Source: an uncultured Alphaproteobacteria bacterium
Lineage (GTDB): Bacteria; Pseudomonadota; Alphaproteobacteria; Micavibrionales; Micavibrionaceae
Assembly: GCA_900696495.1 (NCBI GenBank)
Contig: CAADGI010000014.1
Span: forward strand, 248,001 to 312,000
DNA length: 64,000 bases
Direction of reading: 5' to 3'
Shown piece by piece: positions 1 through 9,583 of the stretch. Made by a program: the position numbers and the translations under genes. Numbering within the stretch: position 1 is the stretch's first letter; each line of letters opens with the position of its first letter. Under the pieces are notes generated by a model. That model did not search any database and was not told the origin of the DNA. It worked only from the letters and a program-made list of their open reading frames with translations.

Positions 1-3000
1 ATGCCCTTCGATATATAGGTCTGGCCGTTATCCGTGCGGATTTGCACCACGGGCTTGCCGGCTTTCATATCGATGGCGATCGCTTGCGCCGCGTTTTCGT
101 CATTCGTATCCCAGTAAACGACGGTCGATTTTGACGGCGTGCCGCCGCTGTGGGATTGCGAATAGACGGGCTGGCCGTCCGCAAACCGCGGCAGATAGTT
201 CCGTTGTTCGGGCGTGCGTTCGCCGCTGCCGGCCTGCACGACACCGGTCGCGGGCTCCAGCTTCGGCGCGGGATCCATGCCCGTGTCCAGCCACTTGCGG
301 AACAGCATGAAAGTGAGAACGAGGGAGCCCAGCTTCAGGATCGAGCCGACGATCGGAATCTGGCCGACCCACATTTTATCCCAGAACGGGCTGATGAGTG
401 TCGATGCGGCGATAACCGCGCCGATGCCGGCGCCGACGTCGCGGATCATCGTGCGGCCGCCGCCGCCCGGTTTGTTGCGGATGTGGGAATAGGCGTTGCC
501 AAGCCAGTTGAAGCCGCTCGACACGGCGGAGCCGAACGCGTCGCCTAGTGAATTGACGCCGGACCCGCTTTCATCGGTGCTTGTATAGCCTTTATAAGAA
601 TTCCACCAGTCGCCGACATGATCGCCCAGGCTTTTTTCACTGCCGTCCGGGGTTCTGGCCGGTTCGCTGGCTTTGGGTTTGATTCTGTCCGCGCCGGGTT
701 TTTTTCCGTCGTCTTTGTGACCGTCCTTGCCTGCGTCTTTTTGCTTCGCCAGTAATTCTTTGCGCGCTTTTTCCTGCTTCGCGGCTTCTTCTTTTTCTTT
801 TTTCAGCTTTTCCGCTTCTTCCGCTTTGCGTATGTCATCCAGCCGCTTCTGTTCCGCTTCCGGGTTCTCCGGAGGAATATCGGTTCTCCGCACATGCGAC
901 AGGGCGGGGTTATCGGCTTTCGCGGCGCCCGCCAGCGTTTTCAGCATCTCGAGGCCGCGCTTGTCGGTTTCCTGCAGGTCCGGGCGCAGGAAAGCGATAT
1001 CGCTGGCGAAAGCATCGTGTTCCGCCTGAAGCTGGGCAGGAAGCGTTTTTTTATTCGCATCCCAGCCTTTTTGAACTTCAACATTCAGCGCGCGAACCCG
1101 GTCATGCCAGATTCTGACTTTGTCGCCGTACTCATGCTGTCTCCGGTTTTCCTCTTCCTGGAAAGTCGGGACGCGGGTCGGCCAGCCATGCGTCATGTTA
1201 TTTCGAAGCTGGAAATCCAGCGTCTCCGTGGCTTGTTTCAGAATATCATTGGCGTAATTGCCGAGCCCGAGATTCTTGACCTGGGCTTCAAGCGCGATGC
1301 GCTGCTTCTCCAGGTTTTTAACTGTTTCCTGCCTGCTTTCCGTCCATTTGCCGTCGTCTGCGATCGAATTCGTCAGGCTGGCAACCGTGCGGCCGAATAT
1401 GCGCAGATCTTCTCTGGCTATTGCTCGGGCTTCTTCCGTCTCTTTTTCTATTTTAGCTTGCTCCGCTAATTTCGGATCAGCTGAGCCGTCTTTTTTAACT
1501 TCTTTTTCGCGCACTATTACCGGCTTCGGAGTCGTTATCTTTGAATCATCTGAATCCCGCGCGGATTTCAAGTTTTTACCTTTGTCCTTATCCTTGTCGT
1601 CGTCCGCCTTTGTTCCAAATACACTGAATGTCGGAATATAGCTGAGAGGATTTCCTATATCGCCAAGTACGGTCTCCTGTGCGTCCTTGACGCCTTCCTT
1701 GAATCCTTGGGCCGCGCCGGTCACGCCGCCCGCGTTCAAGAATTTCTTGGTGTTCCACCAGGTTTCACCCCAGCCCTTCGCAGCGCCCCAGACAGTTTTG
1801 CCTGGGATCAGGCCGAACTGCAGGAGTTGGTAAGCTGTATAATCTTTCCTCTTCTCCCAGGAAATGTCATTGCCGTTCGAGAAATCATATATGAGGCCCG
1901 CGGCGCCCAGAGTGCCGTAAGTGATCAGGCCCGGCGCGGAAGCAATGCCGCCAGTCATCATCCGGACCGGCGATTTGATCCAGAACGGGGAGCGATTGTA
2001 GAGGCCGCCGTTTTCCGGCTTATTTTCTTTCCACCAGAGATTATAAACGGGAGTTATATAATCAGGACGGCTTGGGTCGGGGATGGTTTGGCCTCCCAGC
2101 CAGAAAGCGCGCGCGCGTGCGAGATTGTTGTTCATGGGAATAACAAAGTCCATGCTGAAGCGGGTGGGAGAAATGTAATTATTTGTAGCCCTGTATCGCT
2201 GCGCAATTCGGAAATAGGCCGAATAGGTCTGGAATAATTGCTCCATCCGTCTTTGACCCGTTGGCGCAGGCGAGTGACCCTGGTTGGCGTCGATCATCAC
2301 CTGGTCCAGGAGCTTTCTGAAATTCTGCCAGTCCTTGTCGGTTTTTGATGCAAGAGTGCCTGGAAGATTTTGAAGCGCGGATTTATAAGAATTATCCAGC
2401 TCCTGCCTGATGACTGTCGAGGGAATGATTTCCGGGATGCCGCCGTCCAGTGCAAAGCGTGCGCCTCTATTTTCACCCTGGCTATAACCCAGATAACGCA
2501 GGGCATAAAGCAGTTCATGCTCTTGCCCCATCATATAAGCTTCCCAGATTTTACCGGCCATGTTGGCACCCAATGTACGGGCGTCATACTTTTGACCTTT
2601 CAGCGGCACATAGAAATTTTCCAGCTCAAGCCATGTACGTTCCATGTTGTGCGGTTTGCCCGGGGCGGGGTTTGGCATTGTAATCGGGATAATTCTGTTC
2701 GCAGGGTTAAGATAAGTTTCAGGCATGAAATAGCCTTCCTGCAAACTCCTCTCCAGCCTGCGCTGTGTTTCGAAAAAGGCTTTGCCTTTAAGAGAGCCTT
2801 CCTTGCTAAGAGGACGATGGCTTGAAAGTTTGCCCGTCAATCTCATTTGAGATTCTTCGTAAAGTAGGGTCGCGGAATCCTTGAATGGGTTCGATGCGGC
2901 CCTCAATCTTTTGGCAAGATCTTGTTGGGTTTGCAAAAGTAATGTTTCTGCATCTTTCTTGCTAAGGGTGGCTGCTTGTTGCTGCGCATCATCGATTAAT

Positions 3001-4427
3001 TTTTTAAGATGGGTCAGATTTTTATCAAGAGCAGGTTTTTTAGAAGCAATATCTGCTACCGCCTTCGCGACGTCGTTTCCGACTGTATCTATATATTGGT
3101 TGAGGGCGTCAATCTGGCGCTGGATTATGGAGCGCACATTGGGAGTCAATGCGCGGGCTTCTGCTGTGAGCTGCGAATGAGCGGCATTGAATTTTGCAGC
3201 GGCATTGGGAAGGCTGGATGTCAGATCGGAAGCTGTCTTCTGAATCCGCGCTTGCGCGTCGCTTAAAGTTATTTTTCCCATTTCAAGATCGGCCGCGATA
3301 TCTTTCAGCTTTGTGCCGATGCCCAGGACACTGCCCAGTCCTTTGCCGTGCGCGTCAGAGGCCATGATATTGTCATCTATTGCCTTGATCACGGGCCTGA
3401 TATAACGGGCGCTCTTAATGGAGAACATGGGGGTATTGTTGAATATCCCTTGGAGCTGCGTGAAAGGATATTTTCCAGGAAGCGCATCCACAAACCTGTA
3501 AACAAAATTAGGTTCATACGGAGGAATGATCCTGCCGCCCACCGGCGCTACTGTCGGCGTTCCCGGCGTTATGTTGCCCGTCCATTTGCCTTTCAGCCAC
3601 GAGCCCGTGTCTCTCAAAACTTTACCGGTGGCGCCGAGGCCGGCGCCGAATCCAAAGCCGTATAGGGACTTTTCGCCGATCTGCGATGTATCCAGATCAT
3701 GCTGGTATTGATAGGCCTTGCCATCGACCTTGAATTTCTGCATCTGGACTTTTTGCTCGACATAATTCTGTGTGCCGCTGGCGACCGCGCCTTCGACGCC
3801 GGCAGCCGCGAGGCTTTTCATGCTCATGGTTTTGACGGACTGAACGAGCAGGGTTTTGAGCGTGGCCTGCATGGCGGCTCTGGCGGCCTGTACGGCGACC
3901 GTGCCCGCGCCGCCGGTGAAAGCGCCGATTCCGACGCCGATCAAATTCGTGGCGTCGGTCATGCCCTGACCGAGGCCGTACAACGTGCCCATGCTGAGGA
4001 AGGAACCTTCCGTATGCTCGAAAGCCTGCATCATGTAGAGGAACGCGGCGCGCTGTTCGTTCGTGGTTGATTTTTTCTGGAGCTGGTAGAGTGTCGCGGT
4101 GGAGCTGTCGCCGCTGCCGATCAGGTCAGCCGCAGATGCCGTAGTGTTGTTGAACCAGCGCATGGTGGTGATGCCGAATTCGCCGAGCTGGGCCTGCGCG
4201 GCTTTGGATTTGGGATCGATATTTTCGCGCTCGCAATGTTCCAGCCATGTCTCGCCGTTCTTCATCTTGTAGACGAGCGCCGCGGCATCGAGGAAGGACT
4301 TGTTATTTCTCAGGGAATCGACAGGCTGCTTGGGCTTTTCAAAAATCGTGTGGTCATAGCCAAGCTTGGCCTCTTTCCAGAATTTGGCCGGAGTCGTACC
4401 TTCTATATCAACCTTGGCATCTAACAT
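1..4427 (-). CDS. Giant protein of unknown function, C-terminus beyond window
   Basis: One reading frame stays open from an ATG at 4427 to the left edge, giving 1475 residues without a stop; I read it by reverse-complementing the window. The start has an AGAGG ribosome site about 9 bases upstream. No signal peptide is visible. In order: a soluble N-terminus; a Gly/Ala-rich hydrophobic stretch near residues 156-200; a long coiled-coil-like, Gln/Lys/Ala-rich part near 390-510; a charged Lys/Glu-rich coiled coil near 1185-1240; and a hydrophobic pair of segments near 1326-1382 that look membrane-spanning. I recognise no family. It follows a small membrane protein on the same strand, and a CtrA box lies upstream of both. 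Size, glycine-rich hydrophobic region and coiled coils recall secreted or contact-dependent proteins, but that is only a guess. Confidence 0.85.
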   Translation of the reverse strand, partial: MLDAKVDIEGTTPAKFWKEAKLGYDHTIFEKPKQPVDSLRNNKSFLDAAALVYKMKNGETWLEHCERENIDPKSKAAQAQLGEFGITTMRWFNNTTASAADLIGSGDSSTATLYQLQKKSTTNEQRAAFLYMMQAFEHTEGSFLSMGTLYGLGQGMTDATNLIGVGIGAFTGGAGTVAVQAARAAMQATLKTLLVQSVKTMSMKSLAAAGVEGAVASGTQNYVEQKVQMQKFKVDGKAYQYQHDLDTSQIGEKSLYGFGFGAGLGATGKVLRDTGSWLKGKWTGNITPGTPTVAPVGGRIIPPYEPNFVYRFVDALPGKYPFTQLQGIFNNTPMFSIKSARYIRPVIKAIDDNIMASDAHGKGLGSVLGIGTKLKDIAADLEMGKITLSDAQARIQKTASDLTSSLPNAAAKFNAAHSQLTAEARALTPNVRSIIQRQIDALNQYIDTVGNDVAKAVADIASKKPALDKNLTHLKKLIDDAQQQAATLSKKDAETLLLQTQQDLAKRLRAASNPFKDSATLLYEESQMRLTGKLSSHRPLSKEGSLKGKAFFETQRRLERSLQEGYFMPETYLNPANRIIPITMPNPAPGKPHNMERTWLELENFYVPLKGQKYDARTLGANMAGKIWEAYMMGQEHELLYALRYLGYSQGENRGARFALDGGIPEIIPSTVIRQELDNSYKSALQNLPGTLASKTDKDWQNFRKLLDQVMIDANQGHSPAPTGQRRMEQLFQTYSAYFRIAQRYRATNNYISPTRFSMDFVIPMNNNLARARAFWLGGQTIPDPSRPDYITPVYNLWWKENKPENGGLYNRSPFWIKSPVRMMTGGIASAPGLITYGTLGAAGLIYDFSNGNDISWEKRKDYTAYQLLQFGLIPGKTVWGAAKGWGETWWNTKKFLNAGGVTGAAQGFKEGVKDAQETVLGDIGNPLSYIPTFSVFGTKADDDKDKDKGKNLKSARDSDDSKITTPKPVIVREKEVKKDGSADPKLAEQAKIEKETEEARAIAREDLRIFGRTVASLTNSIADDGKWTESRQETVKNLEKQRIALEAQVKNLGLGNYANDILKQATETLDFQLRNNMTHGWPTRVPTFQEEENRRQHEYGDKVRIWHDRVRALNVEVQKGWDANKKTLPAQLQAEHDAFASDIAFLRPDLQETDKRGLEMLKTLAGAAKADNPALSHVRRTDIPPENPEAEQKRLDDIRKAEEAEKLKKEKEEAAKQEKARKELLAKQKDAGKDGHKDDGKKPGADRIKPKASEPARTPDGSEKSLGDHVGDWWNSYKGYTSTDESGSGVNSLGDAFGSAVSSGFNWLGNAYSHIRNKPGGGGRTMIRDVGAGIGAVIAASTLISPFWDKMWVGQIPIVGSILKLGSLVLTFMLFRKWLDTGMDPAPKLEPATGVVQAGSGERTPEQRNYLPRFADGQPVYSQSHSGGTPSKSTVVYWDTNDENAAQAIAIDMKAGKPVVQIRTDNGQTYISKG

Positions 4428-4528
4428 TACACTTGCCTCTAATACACAAACCGCTTTTTATTCTTTGACCTTTTTATCGGGTCCCTTGCCGGGCTCTTGT
4501 TGTCGGTCTTTTTAGTTTTTTAAATTTT

Positions 4529-4990
4529 TTAATTCTTTTCCAGCGCCGGCTCCGCGAAAATATTTGTCTTTGCTGCCGGTGCCGCCGGTTCCGGGTTGAC
4601 CGCTGCGCCGTTATAGCTTGCCTTCAAAAGACTGTGCTGCACGTAATAAACCGCGCATGCCGCCGCAACGCCCATCGCTAACCTGATATAAGTATTCTCG
4701 CCGGGACCGAAGAAATAGGTGAGCGCCAGTGCAACCGTGCTCGGGCCGAAATCCGTGCCCATTTTCTTCGCGAGGTTCATCCATGAATCGGCATTATCCA
4801 GATCGATGCCCGGATTATTATCGGTGTCATCGCCGGGTTTTCCATTAAGCGCTTTTTCTGCCGCGCCTTTTGCCAGGTTAAAAGCGCCTTTGGCGACAGT
4901 TCCGGCTCCGCCGTCTGTCGCATTGTTAAGGGCGCTCCAGCCCGTCCAGGCGCCGGTGCCCATTAAAGCCGCTTTAATTAACCACCACAT
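4529..4990 (-). CDS. Small membrane protein of unknown function, upstream of the giant gene
   Basis: About 153 residues from the ATG at 4990, which has AAGG ten bases upstream; a GTG at 5002 in the same frame is less likely because the ribosome site abuts it. The protein begins with a short hydrophobic segment (MWWLIKAALMGTG), has an Asp/Asn-rich middle and two hydrophobic segments near residues 90-130, then a Pro/Ala-rich tail. No family is recognised. The 102-base gap to the giant gene on the same strand suggests one transcript. Its leader (AAAGGTGTGTT before the start) recurs before the gene at 52884-54014, which suggests joint control. Confidence 0.7.
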   Translation of the reverse strand: MWWLIKAALMGTGAWTGWSALNNATDGGAGTVAKGAFNLAKGAAEKALNGKPGDDTDNNPGIDLDNADSWMNLAKKMGTDFGPSTVALALTYFFGPGENTYIRLAMGVAAACAVYYVQHSLLKASYNGAAVNPEPAAPAAKTNIFAEPALEKN

Positions 4991-5022
4991 GTTCAAACAC
5001 ACCTTTCAAAATGCAGACGCGA

Positions 5023-5039
5023 AAGGCTCCGCGAGCCTT
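5023..5039. promoter_or_regulatory. Leader hairpin upstream of the small membrane protein
   Basis: A perfect 7-base inverted repeat AAGGCTC/GAGCCTT with a 3-base loop lies about 33 bases upstream of the ATG at 4990, inside the presumed mRNA leader. It has no T-run after it, so it is more likely a leader structure than a terminator. Confidence 0.35.
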
Positions 5040-5213
5040 ACTTGCCTGCCGAAGGATATGTGCTTGAAACCTTTTTATGTTCGGGAGAAAAACCGATGGT
5101 TTTCAATCTGCATACCCTCTTATTAAACCGCTGATAGTCTTGTAATCTTTTTATACGTTAATCACATGATACCTATTTTTGGGAAAACCTGCAAATTTTT
5201 CTTCAGCCAAAAG

Positions 5214-5228
5214 TTAATGAAACGTTAA
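5214..5228. promoter_or_regulatory. Perfect CtrA binding box, TTAA-N7-TTAA
   Basis: The bases TTAATGAAACGTTAA match the alphaproteobacterial CtrA full site exactly. It lies in the 289-base gap between the end of purH and the small membrane protein gene, about 220 bases upstream of the latter. ctrA itself is in this window. The site most likely controls the 4990-1 operon. The remainder of the gap is AT-rich with no gene. Confidence 0.5.
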
Positions 5229-5230
5229 TG

Positions 5231-5253
5231 AAACCCTTACGCAACAAGGGTTT
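5231..5253 (-). terminator. Hairpin after purH
   Basis: AAACCCTT and AAGGGTTT form an 8-base stem with a 7-base loop, 27 bases downstream of the purH stop. No clear T-run follows on the minus strand, so termination is plausible rather than certain. Confidence 0.45.
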
Positions 5254-5279
5254 CCGCGAAGTGCCCGATTCAATTGAGG

Positions 5280-6884
5280 CTAGTGGCGGAAATGGCGGAC
5301 GCCGGTGAAAACCATGGCGAGGCCGCGCTCGTCCGCGGCGGCAATGACTTCATGGTCACGGATCGAACCGCCCGGCTGGATGACGGCGGTGACGCCGGCC
5401 TCGGCGGCGGAGATCAATCCGTCCGCGAACGGGAAGAACGCGTCCGACGCCACGACCGAACCTTTTGCCAGCGATTCTTTCAGGCCCGCGCCTTTTGCCG
5501 CTTCGCCCGCTTTCCACGCCGCGATGCGCGATGAATCGACCCGGCTCATCTGCCCGGCGCCGATTCCGACAGTTGCGCCGCCCCGGGCATAAACGATCGC
5601 GTTCGATTTCACATGCTTGGCGACGGTGAAGGCGAACAGCATGTCGTTCAGTTCCTGCTCGCTCGGCGCGCGCTTGGTGACGACTTTCAAATCCTTCTTG
5701 GTGATATGCGCGCCGTCGGCATCCTGCAGCAGGAAACCGCCCGCGATGCGCGTGATGATGCGGGGCAGGGCCTCGCGCTTCGGCATTTCACCTGCGGCCA
5801 GCACGCGGATCTTGTCTTTCTTCTTGAGCACTTCAAGCGCGTCTTTATCAACCGAGGGCGCAATGATAACCTCGACGAAAATCTTGGTAATTTCCTCGGC
5901 CGTGGCTTTGTCGAGCGGGCGGTTCAGCGCGATGATGCCGCCGAACGCGCTGACAGGATCGCAGAGCAGGGCCGATTTATAGGCGCTGAGCATATCCTTG
6001 CCGCTTGCCACGCCGCACGGGTTCGCGTGCTTGATGATCGCGACAGCCGGGTTTTCAAATTCCGAAACCAGTTCGAACGCCGCGTTGGTATCGTTCAGGT
6101 TATTATAAGAGAGTTCTTTGCCTTGCAGGAACGTCGCCAGCGCCGCGCCGGGGCGCTGGCCGCCATCCAGATATAATGCCGCCGTCTGGTGCGGGTTCTC
6201 GCCGTAGCGCAGAACCTGCTTGAGCGTTCCCGCGACGCTGAAATTCTTCGGGTATTTGCCGCTTTGCGAGGCAAACCAGTTCGAAATCGCTGAATCATAC
6301 GCCGCCGTGTGGGCATAGGCATTCGCCGCGAGCTGCTTGCGTAAGGAATACGACACGCCCCCATCATTCGCTTTCATGTCCTCCAGCACGCGCGCGTAAT
6401 CATCCGCGCCGGTGACGATCGCGACGAAATCATGGTTCTTCGCCGCCGCGCGCACCATCGCCGGGCCGCCGATATCGATATTCTCGATGCAATCCTCGAA
6501 GCTCGCGCCGCTCTGCACCGTTTTCACGAACGGGTAGAGGTTGATGACCACCATGTCGATGTCTTCGATGCCCTGCTTTTTCATCGCCTCGACATGGCTG
6601 GCCTCGTCGCGGCGGGCGAGAATGCCGCCATGGATTTTCGGGTGCAGCGTTTTCACGCGCCCGTCCATGATCTCGGGGAAGCCCGTATGATCGGAAACCT
6701 CGGTGACTTTAATTCCCGCCTTGGCGAGCAGGGAAGCCGTGCCGCCGGTAGAAAGGATGTCGACGCCCTGATTGCTGAGCGCCCGCGCAAAATCCTCGAT
6801 CCCGCTCTTGTCAGAGACGGAAATCAGGGCTCTTTTGATTTTTACGGCGTGGGAATCGGGCATGGCTTTCGCGGCTCTTTGCAT
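5280..6884 (-). CDS. purH: Bifunctional AICAR formyltransferase / IMP cyclohydrolase PurH
   Basis: 534 residues, the full family length. The protein carries out the last two steps of purine synthesis, formylating AICAR with 10-formyl-tetrahydrofolate and closing the ring to IMP. The N-terminal cyclohydrolase domain is clear ([28 protein letters not shown]). The C-terminal transformylase domain shows [28 protein letters not shown] and the ending [13 protein letters not shown] second ATG eight codons in (MPDSHAVK) is an alternative start; neither has a strong ribosome site. It stands alone, between the CtrA-box region and the cheY/chpT pair. Confidence 0.97.
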   Translation of the reverse strand: MQRAAKAMPDSHAVKIKRALISVSDKSGIEDFARALSNQGVDILSTGGTASLLAKAGIKVTEVSDHTGFPEIMDGRVKTLHPKIHGGILARRDEASHVEAMKKQGIEDIDMVVINLYPFVKTVQSGASFEDCIENIDIGGPAMVRAAAKNHDFVAIVTGADDYARVLEDMKANDGGVSYSLRKQLAANAYAHTAAYDSAISNWFASQSGKYPKNFSVAGTLKQVLRYGENPHQTAALYLDGGQRPGAALATFLQGKELSYNNLNDTNAAFELVSEFENPAVAIIKHANPCGVASGKDMLSAYKSALLCDPVSAFGGIIALNRPLDKATAEEITKIFVEVIIAPSVDKDALEVLKKKDKIRVLAAGEMPKREALPRIITRIAGGFLLQDADGAHITKKDLKVVTKRAPSEQELNDMLFAFTVAKHVKSNAIVYARGGATVGIGAGQMSRVDSSRIAAWKAGEAAKGAGLKESLAKGSVVASDAFFPFADGLISAAEAGVTAVIQPGGSIRDHEVIAAADERGLAMVFTGVRHFRH

Positions 6885-6968
6885 GGGCTTTCAGGGCTAA
6901 AGGTTGTGAGGATTTTGTAAGGCCAAACCGCGCTTTTGGCAAGCGCCCGCCAGAACTTAATTGCGCAC

Positions 6969-7370
6969 TTATTCTTTCGGGATCAACCCGGCCAAGGTAA
7001 ACTTCGCCTTGATGACTTCGCTGTCGAACGGTTTGACGATATATTCGCTGGCGCCGGCCTTCATCGCTTTCTGGATGTTCTTCGGCTTGCTTTCAATCGT
7101 GCAGAAAACGACCTTGGGATGCTTGCCGTTTTTCATCTCGCGGAGTTTTGTCAGGAATTCCATTCCATCCATCACCGGCATTCTCCAGTCCAGCAGGATC
7201 GCGTCCGGCATCGATTGCCTGCAGGCGTCATAAGCCTTTTGCCCGTCTTCCGCCTCGCTGCATTCAAAACCGAGCTCTTCCGCGATACGGCGCGCGACCT
7301 TCCGCACCACGCGGCTGTCGTCTACCACCAGACATGTTTTCGAAACATTCCCCACGCGAAGATTGTACAC
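6969..7370 (-). CDS. Single-domain CheY-like response regulator
   Basis: 133 residues consisting of one receiver domain and no output domain. The acidic pocket (LVVDDS), phospho-acceptor aspartate (LLDWRMPVMDG), Thr (FCTIES) and Lys (IVKPFD) are all present, so it should be phosphorylated. It lies 16 bases after chpT on the same strand, which makes ChpT its likely phosphodonor. In Caulobacter, ChpT passes phosphate to CtrA and to the single-domain regulator CpdR; this protein resembles CheY more than CpdR. The GTG at 7370 has no good ribosome site, and a second GTG six codons in is possible. Confidence 0.9.
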   Translation of the reverse strand: MYNLRVGNVSKTCLVVDDSRVVRKVARRIAEELGFECSEAEDGQKAYDACRQSMPDAILLDWRMPVMDGMEFLTKLREMKNGKHPKVVFCTIESKPKNIQKAMKAGASEYIVKPFDSEVIKAKFTLAGLIPKE

Positions 7371-7386
7371 GATTTAAAGGAAGGAA

Positions 7387-8022
7387 TTAAGCCTTGATGG
7401 TGATGCTGACAAAACCCTGGCCGCTATCCTTGGCGGTGACGGTGAATCCATGACGTTCCGCCAATAGACCGGTCATCATGGCATGGACGTATTTAGGGTC
7501 GAGATGCTGGGCATCCAGCTTGAGGGCGAGGGCCTCTTCGGTCTGGCCGCGTAAGCTCGCGTTCTCGCCCTTGGCGACGATCGCGGTTTCGGAATTGGCG
7601 CCGACGACGGAAATCGTCCCGCCTTTCGGCAGGCATTCGATGCCGAGCAAAATCCCGCAGATCAGCATCTTGCAGAAACCTTTCGGAGGCGCAGCGCCGC
7701 CGATGCCCGCATTCGGGTTCCATTCCTGCTTGATCTTCTTGTCCTGGCTGATGAGGAATTCGATAGCCTTGTGGACATCTTCCGGCTTGATGTTGGAATC
7801 CGCGCCACCGATGCCGTAGGCCATGCGGAACGCCTGCAGTTTCGCCGAGGCCTGCTGCGCGCTGAACGCAATCAGCGCCGTGGCTTCCGGCCCCGCATCC
7901 GCGCCCATATCCTCGATCAACTCGACGCCGTTATTCACCGCGCCGATCGGGCTGATGAGATCGTGGCAGATTTTCGAGGCCAGGACTTCGAGCATCGCTG
8001 CGTCGACGGATTTTGTGCTCAT
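7387..8022 (-). CDS. chpT: ChpT-type histidine phosphotransferase
   Basis: 211 residues from the ATG at 8022, chosen because AAAGGAAAATTCT stands directly before it; the frame extends 12 codons further up without a better start. The N-terminal helix carries the family signature KICHDLISPIGAVNNG with the phosphorylated His. A GHKL-like C-terminal domain follows but lacks a readable ATP-binding motif, as in ChpT. In Caulobacter this protein relays phosphate from CckA to CtrA and CpdR. Its partner ctrA is at 40152-40865, and a CheY-like regulator follows directly. Confidence 0.85.
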   Translation of the reverse strand: MSTKSVDAAMLEVLASKICHDLISPIGAVNNGVELIEDMGADAGPEATALIAFSAQQASAKLQAFRMAYGIGGADSNIKPEDVHKAIEFLISQDKKIKQEWNPNAGIGGAAPPKGFCKMLICGILLGIECLPKGGTISVVGANSETAIVAKGENASLRGQTEEALALKLDAQHLDPKYVHAMMTGLLAERHGFTVTAKDSGQGFVSITIKA

Positions 8023-8040
8023 AGAATTTTCCTTTCTGAC

Positions 8041-8155
8041 TGACCACGAATGGAACACGAATTATGCGGATTTTAAACGCGAAGGTACGAAGTTACGAAG
8101 AAATAAATATAAAAACTAAAAACTTCATTCCTTCGTTACTTCGCGTGAAATATTT
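8041..8155. repeat. Long imperfect inverted repeat, ACGAAG family
   Basis: The gap upstream of chpT holds CACGAA/ACGAAG motifs on the left arm and CTTCG/TTCGCG motifs on the right arm around an AT-rich centre. Related elements occur at 26104, 32694, 37260 and 45980. Confidence 0.6.
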
Positions 8156-8163
8156 TTTATGTA

Positions 8164-9570
8164 TTATTGTTCAAATTCGAGATCGTAACCAAGTTTTCTG
8201 AGTTCTTCCACCGCCATGGCCTTGAGGGAGGCAAGCGCTTGTGGACTGTTGCCCTCGGCGCGCACCGAAAGGCAGCTTTGCGTGTTGGACGGGCGCACCA
8301 GCCACCAGCCATCCGCGTTTTTAACGCGTATCCCGTCAATGTCGCTGAGCTCGACATTTTTGTCATTTTTCATCGCCGCGATGATTTGCGGGACGATTTT
8401 AAATTTTTCCTCTTCCGGCACATCGACGCGGATTTCAGGCGTGCTGTGGGTTTTGGGCAGATGCTTCGTCAGGCTGGAAAGCCCGCCTTTCGCGCGCGCG
8501 ACGATATTGATCAGCCGCACCGCGCAGTAAAGGGCGTCATCGAAACCGTAATATTTATCGGCGAAGAAAATATGGCCCGAAAGCTCGCCCGCGAGCGGGG
8601 CCCTGATTTCCGCCATCTTGGCCTTCACCAGTGAATGGCCAGTCTTCCACATGACCGGCGTGCCCCCTAAACGTTTAATCTCGTCGAACATGACCTGGCT
8701 GCATTTGACGTCGCCGATGATCGGCGCGCCCGGCCGCTCGGCGATAATCTCGGCGGCATAGAGGGCAAGCAGGGTATCGCAGCGTAAAATGTCGCCATTT
8801 TCGTCAATGACGCCAATTCTATCACCATCACCGTCAAAAGCGATGCCCAGATCGCATCTGTTTTCCCGGACCGCTTTTTGAAGGTCGACCATGTTCTTGT
8901 CCACGGTCGGGTCGGGGTGATGGTTCGGGAAGGTGCCGTCAACTGTTTCATGTAGAAGCGTATGTTTTCCGGGTATTTTAGCTACAATGTCGCCAATAAC
9001 CTCACCCATGGCGCCATTGCCGCAGTCCCAAGCTATGGCTAAAGGCTTGGTGCCCGGATCGTTGCCGGTATAGTCATCCATAACCCGCTTGATGTAATCC
9101 TCGTGGATAGAGACGGAATTAATAAATCCCGGTTTTTCCGGTTCATAAAAGTCTCCTTTAGCAGCAATGTCGCCAATAGCCTGAATCATGCCGCCATAAA
9201 CCGGCTCTTTTTGCAGCGTCATCTTGAAGCCGTTGAAATTCGCCGGGTTATGCGAACCGGTGACCATCATACCGGCATCGGTTTTGAGGAATTTGACGGC
9301 GAACCAGAGCATGGGGGTGGGCCCCAGGCCTATCGCCGTAACGTCCATGCCGGTGGCGGTCAGGCCATCGATAAGCTTTTCTGCGAACCCTGGTGAGCTC
9401 AGGCGGCCGTCATAACCAACAGAAACGCTCTTGCCGCCCTTGCGGTGCACGAACGTGCCGAACGCCCGGCCCAGCGCATAGGCGTCTTCGGCCGATAAAG
9501 TCTTGTCGACTTCGCCGCGGATATCGTATTCGCGGAGGATGCTGGGATGGAACGTGTGAGCGGGAGCTGG
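8164..9570 (-). CDS. manB: Phosphomannomutase/phosphoglucomutase
   Basis: 468 residues from the ATG at 9570 (MPAPAHTFHPS); an ATG at 9603 would overlap galU by 20 bases. The enzyme interconverts hexose 1- and 6-phosphates for nucleotide-sugar synthesis. The catalytic phosphoserine loop (MMVTGSHNP), the metal loop (FDGDGDR), the sugar loop (GELSGH) and the phosphate-binding loop (VRPSNTQ) are present in the usual order. It follows galU on the same strand, fitting a joint role in making UDP-glucose or mannose precursors for surface polysaccharide. Whether glucose or mannose is preferred cannot be told from sequence; AlgC-type enzymes use both. Confidence 0.92.
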   Translation of the reverse strand, partial: PAPAHTFHPSILREYDIRGEVDKTLSAEDAYALGRAFGTFVHRKGGKSVSVGYDGRLSSPGFAEKLIDGLTATGMDVTAIGLGPTPMLWFAVKFLKTDAGMMVTGSHNPANFNGFKMTLQKEPVYGGMIQAIGDIAAKGDFYEPEKPGFINSVSIHEDYIKRVMDDYTGNDPGTKPLAIAWDCGNGAMGEVIGDIVAKIPGKHTLLHETVDGTFPNHHPDPTVDKNMVDLQKAVRENRCDLGIAFDGDGDRIGVIDENGDILRCDTLLALYAAEIIAERPGAPIIGDVKCSQVMFDEIKRLGGTPVMWKTGHSLVKAKMAEIRAPLAGELSGHIFFADKYYGFDDALYCAVRLINIVARAKGGLSSLTKHLPKTHSTPEIRVDVPEEEKFKIVPQIIAAMKNDKNVELSDIDGIRVKNADGWWLVRPSNTQSCLSVRAEGNSPQALASLKAMAVEELRKLGYDLEFEQ

Positions 9571-9583
9571 CATCGGTGCCGGG

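Noticed and set aside
1-4427. Giant protein as a type VI secretion effector or phage tail protein
   Set aside because: No PAAR, Rhs, VgrG or tail-fibre motif can be read, and no secretion or phage genes lie beside it in the window.
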